A stretch of 64,000 nt of DNA, taken from the NCBI GenBank assembly GCA_030068145.1, contig JAPJBO010000571.1, forward strand, positions 62,001-126,000, written 5' to 3'. Both the position numbers and the translations under genes were made by a program. The notes below the pieces were generated by a model that was given only the letters and a program-made list of their open reading frames with translations, did no database searches and had not been told where the DNA came from. Numbering within the stretch: the stretch's first letter is position 1; each line of letters opens with the position of its first letter. The stretch comes from Diplonema papillatum (lineage: Eukaryota; Euglenozoa; Diplonemea; Diplonemida; Diplonemidae). This document shows, one piece after another, positions 42,423-54,011 of the stretch.

Positions 42423-45400
42423 ATGACAACGACGGCGTCACAAGCACGACAGGTGATGATGGCATCGCACCTGCGTGCCGCGGGCAACAGTCCATACAAT
42501 CTGTGTCCATCCCTTCCCAAGCTGTCGAAGGAGCAGCTGAACAAGAGTGTGGAGCGATTGCACAAGACAAAACAGCCGCCCAAAGACCCCCCACCCATCG
42601 TCGAGACGAAGCAAATTCCGGGCCCCCAGCTGCACAACAGCATCGAGCGGCTGCACTCGCAGGCGCACCAGCGCGAAAAGGCGCGGAAGGCCGCCTTGGA
42701 AAAAAAACTCGGTATTGCCCTTTCCGCTCGTTTGCAGACGAAATACGGACTTATAAACGGTCACGTTTCTTCGCGGGTAGGGGCTAGCCACGGCTACCGC
42801 GTCCCACTTCATGACCCCTCTCGCGCTCTGTGTCTGCTTCCAACTGTTAGCAGCGCGTTTCCTGATGCAACTCACGTTCTCACTCGAGCGGGTCGTGGAC
42901 GCCATGCAGCCTTTAAAGACTGCAAGACTGCACTGTAAGGATGCTATCGGCTTCGACAAGGCATGATAGCCGTGCGTTTCTGACGACGGTTTCAGTTCTG
43001 TGCGGGCTGTCGGCACGTGATAGGTACACTCCCACAACGCCCGATATAACTTGGCGGGGTGATGCTTGGCATCGCCCGATAGAACTTGGTGGGGTGATTC
43101 TTGGCATCGCCTGATAGAACGTGGGGTGATGCTTGGCATCGCCCGATAAAACTTGGTGGGGTGATGCTTGGCATCGTCCGATATAACTTGGTGGGGTGAT
43201 TCTTGGCATCGCCTGATAGAACGTGGGGTGATGCTTGGCATCGCCCGATATAACTTGGTGGGGTGATGCTTGGCATCGTCCGATATAACTTGGTGGGGTG
43301 ATGCTTGGCATCGTCCGATATAACTTGGTGGGGTGATGCTTGGCATCGCCCGATATAACTTGGTGGGGTGATGCTTGGCATCGCCCGATATAACTTGGTG
43401 GGGTGATGCTTGGCATCGCCCGATAAAACTTGGTGGGGTGATGCTTGGCATCGTCCGATATAACTTGGTGGGGTGATTCTTGGCATCGCCTGATAGAACG
43501 TGGGGTGATGCTTGGCATCGCCCGATATAACTTGGTGGGGTGATGCTTGGCATCGCCCGATATAACTTGGTGGGGTGATGCTTGGCATCGTCCGATATAA
43601 CTTGGTGGGGTGATTCTTGGCATCGCCTGATAGAACGTGGGGTGATGCTTGGCATCGCCCGATATAACTTGGTGGGGTGATGCTTGGCATCGTCCGATAT
43701 AACTTGGTGGGGTGATGCTTGGCATCGCCCGATAGAACTTGGTGGGGTGATTCTTGGCATCGCCTGATAGAACGTGGGGTGATGCTTGGCATCGCCCGAT
43801 ATAACTTGGTGGGGTGATGCTTGGCATCGTCCGATATAACTTGGTGGGGTGATGCTTGGCATCGCCCGATATAACTTGGTGGGGTGATGCTTGGCATCGT
43901 CCGATATAACTTGGTGGGGTGATTCTTGGCATCGCCTGATAGAACGTGGGGTGATGCTTGGCATCGCCCGATATAACTTGGTGGGGTGATGCTTGGCATC
44001 GTCCGATATAACTTGGTGGGGTGATGCTTGGCATCGCCCGATATAACTTGGTGGGGTGATTCTTGGCATCGCCCGATATAACTTGGTGGGGTGATGCTTG
44101 GCATCGCCCGATATAACTTGGTGGGGTGATGCTTGGCATCGTCCGATATAACTTGGTGGGGTGATTCTTGGCATCGCCCGATATAACTTGGTGGGGTGAT
44201 GCTTGGCATCGCCCGATATAACTTGGTGGGGTGATGCTTGGCATCGTCCGATATAACTTGGTGGGGTGATTCTTGGCATCGCCTGATAGAACGTGGGGTG
44301 ATGCTTGGCATCGCCCGATATAACTTGGTGGGGTGATGCTTGGCATCGTCCGATATAACTTGGTGGGGTGATTCTTGGCATCGCCTGATAGAACGTGGGG
44401 TGATGCTTGGCATCGCCCGATATAACTTGGTGGGGTGATGCTTGGCATCGTCCGATATAACTTGGTGGGGTGATTCTTGGCATCGCCTGATAGAACGTGG
44501 GGTGATGCTTGGCATCGCCCGATATAACTTGGTGGGGTGATGCTTGGCATCGTCCGATATAACTTGGTGGGGTGATTCTTGGCATCGCCTGATAGAACGT
44601 GGGGTGATGCTTGGCATCGCCCGATATAACTTGGTGGGGTGATGCTTGGCATCGCCCGATATAACTTGGTGGGGTGATGCTTGGCATCGCCCGATATAAC
44701 TTGGTGGGGTGATGCTTGGCATCGTCCGATATAACTTGGTGGGGTGATGCTTGGCATCGTCCGATATAACTTGGTGGGGTGATTCTTGGCATCGCCCGAT
44801 ATAACTTGGTGGGGTGATGCTTGGCATCGTCCGATATGACTTGGTGTAACTTGGTGGGGTGATGCTTGGCATCGCCATCAAATTAATGGACGGTCTGATT
44901 GCGCAGATTTAGCGTGCATCTTCGATTTCGGTACTGCCTCCGTGATCGTCGCCCCCTAGGCGTCTCCACCTTTTACTTGGTCGAAGAGCACTAGACTGCA
45001 ATTCCCCCACCCTTTTCTTGCCATCGGGCTCCTTCCAAACCCCCAACGACCACTCTCCCCCCTGTGTTCCCTCTGGAAACCTCGGTTCACGTTGAACACT
45101 CATAAAACAGTGGACGAAGCGGCACTCGCGAAGACGCTGCCCCCCGAGGAGTTGGAGGAAAGTCTGCGGAAGGTGTTTACGCAGGCGATCAAGTCGAAGC
45201 AGGCTAACCGTGCGGCTTTAAAGGCGAAGTATTGCATCGACCAACCAAAGCGGAAGCTGGAGAAGGAGCAGCAGAAAGAAGCCAATGAGCGGCTTTACAA
45301 CAAGCAGATGGAGCAGCGCAAGGAGCGCGCCATCAAGCTTGAAGAAAAGTACATCGTCGGTACGCTCAAGCCGCCAGCGAAGAGGACCAACAGAGACTGG

Positions 45401-45436
45401 GAAGCCACCATCGGACGCCTCACCACCCCGAAGTAG
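42423..45436 (+). CDS. Helical protein with repeated R-L-H/Y motifs (two exons)
   Basis: Exon 1 is 42423-42711 and exon 2 is 45111-45436, giving 204 residues ending in TAG. The donor is CTCG|GTATTG and the acceptor AAAACAG|TGG. The join gives GTG (Val) and keeps phase (289 + 326 nt, divisible by three). The protein is charged and helical. It has recurring motifs LNKSVERLHKTKQ, LHNSIERLHSQAHQREKARK and ANERLYNKQMEQRKERAIK. Similar R-L-Y/H plus basic-residue repeats occur in uncharacterised conserved proteins of several protists (recollection, not checked). No enzymatic domain is seen; a cytoskeletal or flagellar role would be a guess. The intron is unusual: 2.4 kb, mostly minisatellite. Confidence 0.75.
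42712..45110 (+). other. 2.4-kb intron containing a minisatellite
   Basis: GT at 42712, AG ending 45110, phase 1. About 330 bp of unique sequence precedes the array and 230 bp follows it. Confidence 0.75.
43038..44876. repeat. 35-bp minisatellite within the intron
   Basis: About 53 units of CGATATAACTTGGTGGGG followed by TGATGCTTGGCATCGCC, with shorter units (CGATAGAACGTGGGG). The variants GCCC, GTCC and GCCTGATAGAACG alternate in a recurring order, giving a higher-order period of about three units. All three minus-strand frames are open for more than 600 codons. This follows from a stop-free unit whose length is not a multiple of three, and is not a gene. Confidence 0.97.
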
Positions 45437-45815
45437 CTCAGAACCTGCATGCGAGTTCAGTGTCCGGCAAAAAAGACACGCTAGCTCTCCTTTCAGCATT
45501 GTTTCAAAGTGTGGCACTACACGCGTTCTCTGCAGCGTTGTTTCAGTACCACGTCGTTGGTGTAGTCCTGCAACTGCATGCGTTCTTTTCGATGTTGTTT
45601 GATGGCGTTGTGAAACTGCACGCGAACAGCTCATCGGCAGGAGACTCAGGATTCAGGAACCAAAGTGACGAACTGTCAAACAGGTTTCAAGCCCTGGCAG
45701 TGTCCGAAGATGCTTTTTAGTCGACGCGCCACACATCGCACATAGGCCGTAACGAACGAACGTGCCTACACGACAAAACACATCAGGTCAAAGTCCTGAG
45801 TGAGAAAACAACGTA
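45437..45815. other. 3' flank of the helical-protein gene
   Basis: No gene is recognised. The right edge is a TA dinucleotide (45814-45815) next to TIR element 3. Confidence 0.5.
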
Positions 45816-47909
45816 CACCACGTACTTGTTATGCGTATGACAAGTACGTTGTACTTGTCATATGACAAGTACGTTGTACTTGTCATATGACAAGTACAAT
45901 GACAAGTACAATCCATGACAAGTAGGTACTTGTCATATGACAGGTACATGTACTTGTCATATGAGACGATGCCAAACCCCCCCCCCCTTTGCACTAATAA
46001 AATATTTTTTGACGTCACTCCATACTGGCCCCGAACCCCCATCTGTGTGGCCCAAAACGGGTCCCAAACGGTTTTTGACGGGCTGAGTCGAGGTAAAGGG
46101 GTCTCTGAAGGCCCACGAATGGGCCCAGGTGGGCCCAGGTGGGCCCCGGAGCGGGCTCTCAGTGCGAGGGGGTGTGCCCCCAAAATGGGGTCATTTTCAA
46201 AGCCTCGCCACTACTCAAGCTAGTCAAACACCTTCTGGCCTCCAGCGGGAAACCCAGACTACACAACGACAAGATCGGCTGTGTTCCGCTGTAGACAGCC
46301 ACCAGCGGGTCCTCTTGAAGCCGAAGAGTGTTCTCAGGGGTCACAGATAGCCCTACTTGGCCACCCCGCCTGCAGCGCCTGCAGTGGGCAGGCACACATT
46401 GTAAATAGAGTGGGTGCAGCAGGTGCACCCTGCCTTTACCAGCAGTACTAATTAAGAATACAGGTTGACCCAGGAAAACGGAAACTAAGAGAGGGGAAAA
46501 TGCCAAAGATCACGGGTCTGGAGTTCGTGGAGTCATCGGTGCGAGCAATGCAGAAGTTATCGCCGTTTCATGAGGAAACAAGACGTGGTCAGTCCATGCA
46601 GAGACGACTCGTAGCCAGCAGGACCTTTTGTGAAAAGGTCTCTGGTGACGACCTGATCGGTTTCTTTCTCGCCCTAATGACAGAGGAGGAGAAGGTTGAC
46701 ATCTGGAAGCGCCTTCGCAGCACTTCGGAGCCATCAGCAGGAAACTGGAGATGGTGTCCAAGTCCACAGACATTCTGAACCTCGGGCAAGTTAAAAAAGC
46801 CATCGAACAGATCCGAAACACAACGGCGCCCAAGCTTTGCCTTCGCAGCCAGGTTGCTGAATTTGAGGTGCTCGACATACCGAACCTCATGATGATTTCT
46901 TCTTTCGAGCGAGACCCCCTGACAGGTGCCTTATCGGTACACGAGCACTCTGGCGACAATGGCTTTCTGCTCAAAAAGCGAGTCCACGTCATAAAGTTCA
47001 AGTTTGTTGCCAAGGTTTCGGACAAACTGCCACTGGGCGAGTCAGATACTGACTGCTCAAGGTGTTCAGACGACATTGGCTCAAGTGCTTCCAGTGATGA
47101 ACAGGAGACCGTGGCCGAGAAGATGCAGAAAAAGAGGACAAAGAAGAAAGAGATGTTTGCCAAGATGGCAGACCAGGAAATAAAAAACAGGGCCCGGGGA
47201 AAACATCCACCCAAGGAGAAGCCATCAGCAAAAGCCCAGGCCAAACCGCGTCCAAAGACATCCAAGTCCAGTGAACGGAGTTCAGATGCAGCCCCTCCAA
47301 GCAAGCGTCAGAAAAAGTGAAGTCGCCATCTCCACCTCTTGGTTCTTTTGCATTTTTCCACCTTATATTCTGCGTTTTCCTGGTAAGCACTGTGTTCTCA
47401 AAAGCGGGTGAAGCCGGATTCTAGGCAGGGCGCACTTGCACACCGCACATTCTAAGCGTGTGCCTGCCCACTGCTGGCGCTGCGCACATGGGGCTAACTG
47501 TGACCCCCGAGAGCATTCTTCGGCTTCAAGAGGACCCGCTGGTGGCTATCTACGGCGGAACACAGCCGATCTTGTCGTTTTGAAGTCTGGGTTTCCCGCT
47601 GGAGGCCAGAAAGTGTTTGACTAGCTTGAGTAGTGGCGAGGCCCGAAAATGACCCCATTTTGGGGACTCTCCCCCTCGCGCTCCAGGGGCCTACCTGGGC
47701 CCACCTGGGCCTATTCGTGGGCCTTCAGAGACCCCTTTACCTCGACTCAGCCCGCCAAAAACCGTTTGGGAACCGTTTTGGGCCACACAGGTGGGGGTTC
47801 GGGGCCAGTATGGGGTGACATCAAAAAAAGTTTTATTAGTGCAAAGGGGGGGGGGGGGTTTTGGCATCGTACCATATGTACTTGTCATACGTATGACAAG
47901 TACGTGGTG
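45816..47909. mobile_element. Long-TIR element 3
   Basis: 2,094 bp with inverted ends CACCACGTACTTGT (45816) and ACAAGTACGTGGTG (ending 47909). Subterminal words (ACAAGTACGTTG, CATATGACAAG) occur in both orientations. The inverted repeats are long: about 45816-46400 on the left pairs with about 47455-47909 on the right, including CCCGAACCCCCA, GGCCCACCTGGGCCC and GGTCCTCTTGAAGCCGAAG. TA lies outside the left end. The right end abuts element 2 directly, with no TA between. The unique centre carries open frames. Confidence 0.75.
46500..47320 (+). CDS. Uncharacterised protein carried by TIR element 3 (frame disrupted)
   Basis: The first frame runs 46500-46778 (FVESSVRAMQKLSPFHEETRR...DLIGFFLALMTEEEKVDIWKRL). 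From about 46730 the neighbouring frame looks coding (FGAISRKLEMVSKSTDILNLGQVKKAIEQIRN) and continues to 47320. It ends in an acidic/serine patch and then a K/P/A-rich tail that resembles nuclear-localisation signals. Codon structure suggests one protein of about 270 residues, interrupted by a frameshift or by a very short intron around 46715-46740. It does not resemble a transposase with a recognisable DDE signature. It may be element-specific or a captured host gene. Confidence 0.45.
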
Positions 47910-48978
47910 CACGGTGGACCGGTCAAGGGCTGGTGCGGTGAATGACCGCACCACGCTGACCGCAACAATGTTGACCGGTACCTTGCGGTCATTGACCGGT
48001 AGGGTACTGGTCATTGACCGCACCCATGCGGTCATTGACCGCACCCATGCGGTCATTGACCGCAACGTTGCGGTCAATAACCGGTACTTATGAAAGTTTG
48101 CAAGGTAAAATAGGCAGCAAAGTGTACCCACGCAAGGCCTAATTCTCGAAGTACGCACTTACAACTATACGTACCCCCCCCCGTGTAAGTGGCTCACCGT
48201 TTTTACCCGTGAAAGCGTCTCAAACCGACCTCGCAGAGGAGTGAGACACTTTCACGGGCAGCTGACAGTTTTTTGATTGGCAACGAGCCTGGTGGTGTAG
48301 CTCTCTCAAACGATGCGACGGTGAGCCCGTGCGAAGAAAGACACGGGACGCCACGCACCTTTCCATCGTAACAGACGATGTAAAACCCAAGGTTGACTGT
48401 CGACCTTTGCAAACTCTTCGATGCAACGAGTGCCTCCAGTCTCGCAAACAGTTGTGTACCGGCGTACACAAAAATTAGTGTGGCGTCCACTACTATGAGA
48501 ACAGATGATTTCAACAGGAAGGCAGCCTTTGCAAATAGCACAATATCTCTTCAACGAGAGAAAGTGCGAACAAAGGCTGCGAGCGCACAAACAAAGGCAA
48601 GTTGTCGACAAAGATTCTACTTGTCGACAGCGGAGTCGCAAACTTTGCCGTCGTCAGCTCGGCAAAGAAGATGTGCTGCGGGACATCTCTACGGGGCCCA
48701 CATCGCCATGGAGTTTCTTCTGCTCTTCGTATTGTCTGACGAGAACTGCCCAGAAGAAAGGGAAAAGTAAGAACACGTCTTTGTAACATTTGTGATATCA
48801 CTAGCGCAAGGGAATGTTGAGTGACTGCCTTAACCCGGGAAACGAGCTTGGGCGAGGTCACCTTCCATCCACCACAACGCCAGTGAGAAACTGCCTCACC
48901 GTAAGTACAATCGAATCGAGCTTCAGCACCAATCATGGTCAGCGGATTGAGGGAACCGATTACTGACTCGGTTTCCAC

Positions 48979-49239
48979 ATGAGGGGAAAACGTTGCTCGC
49001 CACGTATCGTCAAAGCGACAAAGAGCACACCCGGAATGCTACCTGAAGCAGCAGAAGACAACCAACATCAGAGACTCGCAACATCAACATTAAAGCCAGC
49101 GGCGAGGGTCAAGAAGACGGCACTGACGCGAGCGAAGAAGCGGACGAACTCTGCGTCGGAGCCGACAACAAAACGGCGTAGAAGAGCGCCCATCGAAGCG
49201 CGGCCATCGCCCAAGGGGGCTAAAGAGGCGAAAACATGA
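48979..49239 (+). other. Small basic open frame in element 2
   Basis: ATG frame of 86 codons, rich in K, R, A and P (PTTKRRRRAP). No family is recognised. It could be a decayed tail of an element protein or chance. Confidence 0.2.
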
Positions 49240-49927
49240 CACATCACGTGCGAACCGGCGATGCAGATTATCGCTACAGATTCTTGCATGCTATCCCAAA
49301 TCTCTTTTCGACTTTCGTGGTGCATCAACTCCCTGAGTGCAACTGTGAGAGCCCACCAGTCCCTGCGTGCCGGCATCGGACCACGCCTCCACGAGGGTGC
49401 AGCTTCGAGTCGAAGCCGACCCACCGGTTGTCCGATAGACGCCGGCTCACCCCCGCAGGAACGAAACGATATCGTCGCTCACGCGGACTAGCGACTCGGG
49501 TCACCATCCGCAAGCACTGGGCTCACCCTGCAGTGCAGTGTGCCCCATACCATCCACGCTCAAATTGCGGTCTCGACGACTTCCAGACGCCGCGCAGAGT
49601 CATTTGCGTCAAATCGACCGAGCAAAAGAGGAGGTGCGGCTTCTGCACCCACCCTTGCTTCAGCCGGTACCTCTTCGCTGCGAAGTCGAACTCGACTCCC
49701 AGGACAACCGGCGTCGAGCTGGGCTCGAGGACAGACTTCTCGTCCTTGCTCGAGGACAGACTACTCGTCCTTGACCATCATGCGCACCATACGGGCATGC
49801 TGCAGGACCCGGTTGCGCACAGCGCGAAGCGCGCCCGGACAGGCAACGACGAGGGCCCAGTCGTCGTACCAGACTATCCTGTCGTCCCCGGCAACCTCCG
49901 TGATAACAAAATCAGAGTCCTGCGCAA

Positions 49928-50371
49928 TCATAGAAAACGACCTGCCCAGGCGCCACCAATACAGAGCCACGCCCCCGTCGGGTCTCCTGGTCCGAAGCCC
50001 GAAGAAAGCGCCGTCTTCCCGACCTTCGCTGCTGAAGTCGATGTCGATGTTGCGGGTCCTCGCTCGCCTTCCGCTGCTTCCGGCAGAACGAGCACCACGC
50101 TCTCACGCTTCGCCTGTCTCGGCGCTGACGCGGGGCCCTCCGGCTCCGCTTTCCTCTTCTTCGTCGTTGATTCTTCTCCTCTCGCCACGGCCGCCCGGTG
50201 GTGCCCTTTCCTGCAGCAGTGCCCGCGTCTCCTACTCCTCAGGTCGGCGTGTTTCTTGCAGCTGTCGCACGTCGGCATCTCATGGTCGAGACATCGGTGG
50301 TGATGGTTGCGACAGCATTCCGTTGTCGTCTTACATGTGGTGCACTGCGTCATCCGGTGCTCGGCACACAT
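49928..50371 (-). pseudogene. C-terminal fragment of a family-1-related ORF2
   Basis: The minus-strand translation from 50371 carries two fingers of the C-x2-H-x4-C-x2-C...CC...HH type. The gaps between CxxC and CC are 5 and 13 residues, the same as fingers two and three of family 1. A K/R/P-rich tail and a stop follow. A stop lies just upstream, and the GC-rich region 50400-51050 has only broken frames, so the rest of the retroelement is decayed. It lies wholly inside TIR element 2. Confidence 0.65.
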
Positions 50372-52319
50372 TTCCGCTCACCCCACTTTTCGTGTCGGGA
50401 AATCCCTTCCGGTACGAGCCACGGGTCTCCTCCGACAACGGCCGACTTCTTGCCCTTCTTCTTCTCCGTGGTGTCGTCGAAGGCCGTCCATCTCGCTGCA
50501 CGCTCCGCCCTCTCTCTTCTGTACGTCGGGAAAAGGTCCATCCCCCACGCCTCGCCTTCAGCTGCGTCTCAGAGACCCCCATCGTCTCCTCGCCGCCGCG
50601 GAAAATTGGCCTCATCTCGTAGCCTGTTGGGCTCCCCGGCGTCGGCCGTCCTACTGGGAATTGGAAGAAATAGGACTTCAGGTCCCGAGCAGTTGTTGGT
50701 ACTCGTGGCCCGGGAAAAGCAGGAGGTTCGGGCCCGAGATCCCATCGAGGTGCCGCAGCACGATGCGGACAGAGGAGCGGCAACGAGTCCGCACCGCCCC
50801 TTGCCACATCAAAGCCTGGGCGGCGGCCGTCGGCCAAGCTCCCCAGGCAGTGATCTGGTCTGCCAGGTTCTTCGGCGGCGACGGCACCGAGTCCAGAAAA
50901 ATCTGAAAACTCGTTAACACCGTCCGGGTGGCAGCTGAGTGATGGCCGCCGCACCCAAGCTGCGCCATGTACTGCGCCATCTGCAGGGGGTCGTCGGTGT
51001 TCACCCCTGAGACCGATAAAGCTGTCCCCTTTGGCTCTGATCTTCACCCGTCGATGAAGATTCGGAGGGAGCTCTGGGATGCCTTTATCCTCTTCTGCCG
51101 CTCTCCCACAGACGAGTCGAGGAGTCGCCTCGCTCGCGGCTGAGAACGGATCTACCTGGAAAACAGTAGAAAGTGTGTTCTATGCCCGTCCCTGTCGGGC
51201 TCCTGGAGCGCTCCGGGGCTGAGCCCCGGGCACCGACCAGCCCCGGGGCTCCCTGCTCCGAGAGCCACGGACACAGGCCCAAGTGTCGAGGCATGGGCGT
51301 CGGGCCCTACGGTGGCGGTGGTCGCCTGTTGCTGATGGGCGACAATGGGCCTATGGGGTGCCCCTAAACATCATGGCGTCCGTGCTGGCGGAGAACAAAG
51401 CGGCGGCGTGTGTCCTCGACGACCCGCTCAATGAAAGAGCGTGAGTAGGATGATGGCTGTCCTCAGGAGGAGTCGCCGGACCCACGGCGGGCGAAGCCGC
51501 CGGGCGTGAAGGAGTTCAGGACGATCTTCGATGCCGTCCATGACCACGGCGCTGCTCCCCAGATTCTGGGCGAGTTTCTGGCGCTGCTTAGAACCTCGAG
51601 TATGCGGGCGTCCAGGGCGCACAAGGTTCTTGACGTATGAGGCCATAAATTTGATGCCTCCGCTCGCGCCCTGACTGCTTGGCACAGATCGGAGCGCGAG
51701 CGGCCAGGCGAGTCCTGGTCAAGACCGCGGCACTCCAACGTCTACAACTTCGAAGCCATCTAAACTTTACACAGGTGCAGGTGTGACACCCGCAAAATGG
51801 ACTGCACAGTTCACCCGGTGCCGGAGCACACCGTGTGATTGTGACCTCAGAAATCCCACCAAAAAGCCCTGTATGTGACACCCAACATACCTTTTCTCCA
51901 ACCAGCGTTTCTGACCCCCGAAACGCAGAAGCACGTTTACCAGAAAAGAGAGAGACCGAGACCGGGTGATTTTCAACCCAAAAAGGCAGGAATCCTTGTG
52001 GCTTACCACAGGATACGTTCAATGACCGCAAGGTATGCGGTCAATGACCGCATAACTTTCTCAGATGACCGGTCAAAAACTGACCGGTCAAACATGCGGT
52101 CATGACCATGACCGGTCCACCGTGTAGACTACTGCACAGTAGGACTGGACCTGGGTCTGGCTTGCTGCGCTCTGGCAGTCTCTGCTAACAATGCTGGTAG
52201 ACTTGTATCGTAGGGCCTGGGGGAAAACCCGTCGCACCACAAACAATCCTTTTCATTTCCGGGTCCATTTCTCGCATCGGAGCTGATCGCGAGCAGGTAA
52301 TTAATTCGAAAGTCTGCCA

Positions 52320-53190
52320 CGTGGAGTCACGGTGGACCAGCCAAGAAATGTCACCAGCCAGGGATCGATTCCTGTCCTTCCCACTGCAAACCTGGTGCGG
52401 TTCCCACGCCCGGTGCCTGCATTGTAAGGACGCACATACTGGATGGTCCCTGTCTATTTTTCACGGATCTCTTCATCGGAGCTGTTCGCAAGCAAAAATT
52501 CGTCGGAAAAGGTCTGCTATGTGGACCAGCGGGAAAATGTCGCCAACCAGGGGATCGAATCCCGTTCTTCCCAATGCACACCGGTGGTTTCCACGCCCGG
52601 TGCCCTGCATCTTGCACGGACCCACGAACAATGCACATACTTTTTCGTTTCCGGGTCTATTTTTCACAGTTCTTTTCATCGGAGCTGATTGCGAGCAAAA
52701 ATTCGTCGAAAAAGGTCAGCTACATGGACCAGCGGGAAAAAGTTACCAACCAGGGGGTCGATACCCGTCTTGCTCGATGCCCACCTGGTGGTTTCCACAC
52801 CCGGTGCCCTGCATCATGCACGGACCCACGAACCACGCGCATACTTTTTCGTTTTCGGGTCTATTTTTCACGGATCTCTTCATTGCAGCTGATCGCGAGC
52901 TAAAATTCGTCGAAAAAGGCCTGCCGCGTGGTCCGGCGGGAAAATGCCACCACCCAGGGGATCGATTCCCGTCCTTCTCAATCCACACGTGGCGGCTTCC
53001 ACGCCCGGCGCCCTGCAACTTGTAAAGGGCCCCGAACCACGCACATAGTTTTTCGTCTCCGGGTCTATTTTTCACGGATCGCTTCATCGGAGCTGAAAAC
53101 GAGCAAAAACTCGTCGAAAAAGGTTTGCTACATGGACCAGCGGGAAAATGTCACCAGCCAGGAAATCGATACCCTGCACACGCCGTGACA
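52320..53190. repeat. ~0.2-kb tandem repeat, about five copies
   Basis: Units begin near 52332, 52519, 52725, 52928 and 53132 with TGGACCAGCGGGAAAATGTC. They share GGGATCGAATCCCGT, CGCCCGGTGCCCTGCA and TTTTTCACGGATC blocks. The GGGATCGAATCCC block resembles a tRNA T-arm / pol III B-box (GWTCRANNC), but no complete tRNA can be folded. Several units are open in frame, but variation between copies includes frameshifts, so coding is not supported. Confidence 0.85.
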
Positions 53191-53335
53191 CGGCCCGGAG
53201 AGGGCGGGGGGGGGTACCAGGGGGGGGTTGGGCAACTCTGAAAACGAGAACGAGGCAGAAACTCTGGTTTCGTCGCAATTTTTTTGCATTTTTGGGTACC
53301 TACCTGAGGTTTTCTGACGAAAAAGACGTGAACAT

Positions 53336-53418
53336 ATTTGCAGTCGTCTGGGCAGCTATTTTAGCTATTTTTAGCTATAAATAGCTAAAAATAGCTAGCT
53401 GGCCAAATAGCTAGCTAA
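53336..53418. repeat. Palindromic AGCTATTT/AAATAGCT word array
   Basis: TTTTAGCTATTTTTAGCTA, then ATAGCTAAAAATAGCTAG and AAATAGCTAGCTAA. Short words occur in both orientations, like the subterminal arrays of the TIR elements, but no partner end was found in the window. Confidence 0.6.
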
Positions 53419-53481
53419 GTCTCACACTGTCCGGAAGCAACCGGATACCGGCAGCCCCGCTGTACCAAGTAGCCCGGTACA

Positions 53482-53988
53482 GTGTCCCGCGCTCCAAAAA
53501 AAAAAAAAAAAAAAAAACCGGAAAGCGAACTGCGAGTCTTCCCCGTCTACGGGCTCAAGCCAGACGACCCCAAGTTTGTCGCTTATGTCGTGCGAGGGCT
53601 GGGGGCTATAGACGAGGCCGAGCTCGCAAGAAAGGGGTTTCAGTCCCCCTTCGGCACGGTGCTGCGATTCGGAATGGTCGAAGCGCTGATGAGGCCGGCG
53701 GAACCCATAAACGACCGTGATGAAGGCACCCCAAGCGAGATGGAGAGCCTGGCAGAGGGATAGCGCTCCGTTGACGAGGCAGCGGCTACACCGCCAGCCA
53801 GCCCGGCGCCGCAGCCGAGTGCTTTGTCGACGGGCGCCCAGCCCAGTGAGCCGGCGAGCAACGCTGTCCGAGAGCCAACCGGAGAGGCGAACAGCGCAGA
53901 GGTAGAACAACTCACCGGCAGCAAAAGAGGCAACCCAAGCGAGCCAGGCCTCTCTCCACCAAACAAGACGCCGGTCAAACGGCTGTAG
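53482..53988 (+). pseudogene. ORF1 remnant of third non-LTR lineage
   Basis: The frame opens at GTG/Ser codons beside a long A run (encoding lysines). It reads ELRVFPVYGLKPDDPKFVAYVVRGLG and continues in frame to TAG 53986-53988. A TAG at 53761-53763 interrupts it after SLAEG; the reading after it (A/P/S-rich, then SPPNKTPVKRL) is clearly the same frame. The N-terminus is missing. Whether this TAG is decay or another readthrough codon cannot be decided from one copy. Confidence 0.55.
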
Positions 53989-54011
53989 CGATGTAAACAA
54001 GCAGCGCCACA

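Larger units (their letters stand above)
47910..52124. mobile_element. TIR element 2 (CACTA-like termini)
   Basis: 4,215 bp with perfect inverted ends CACGGTGGACCGGTCA (47910) and TGACCGGTCCACCGTG (ending 52124). TA follows the right end. Subterminal arrays of ATGACCGCA and TGACCGGT words, in both orientations, occupy 47910-48090 and 52020-52124. Its first seven bases, CACGGTG, are the same as element 1. The interior holds a decayed retroelement C-terminus on the minus strand and no recognisable transposase, so it looks non-autonomous. The left end touches element 3. Confidence 0.75.

Noticed and set aside
43038..44876. CRISPR array
   Set aside because: Direct tandem repeats without unique spacers, in eukaryotic DNA; the 12-bp, 18-bp and 32-bp arrays fail for the same reason.
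42438..44881. Three overlapping minus-strand open frames of 614-784 codons
   Set aside because: They are translations of the 35-bp intronic minisatellite. The unit has no stop in any minus-strand phase and its length is not a multiple of three, so each frame cycles through all phases.
52550..52580. tRNA gene
   Set aside because: A T-arm-like block is present but no acceptor, D-arm or anticodon arm can be paired around it.
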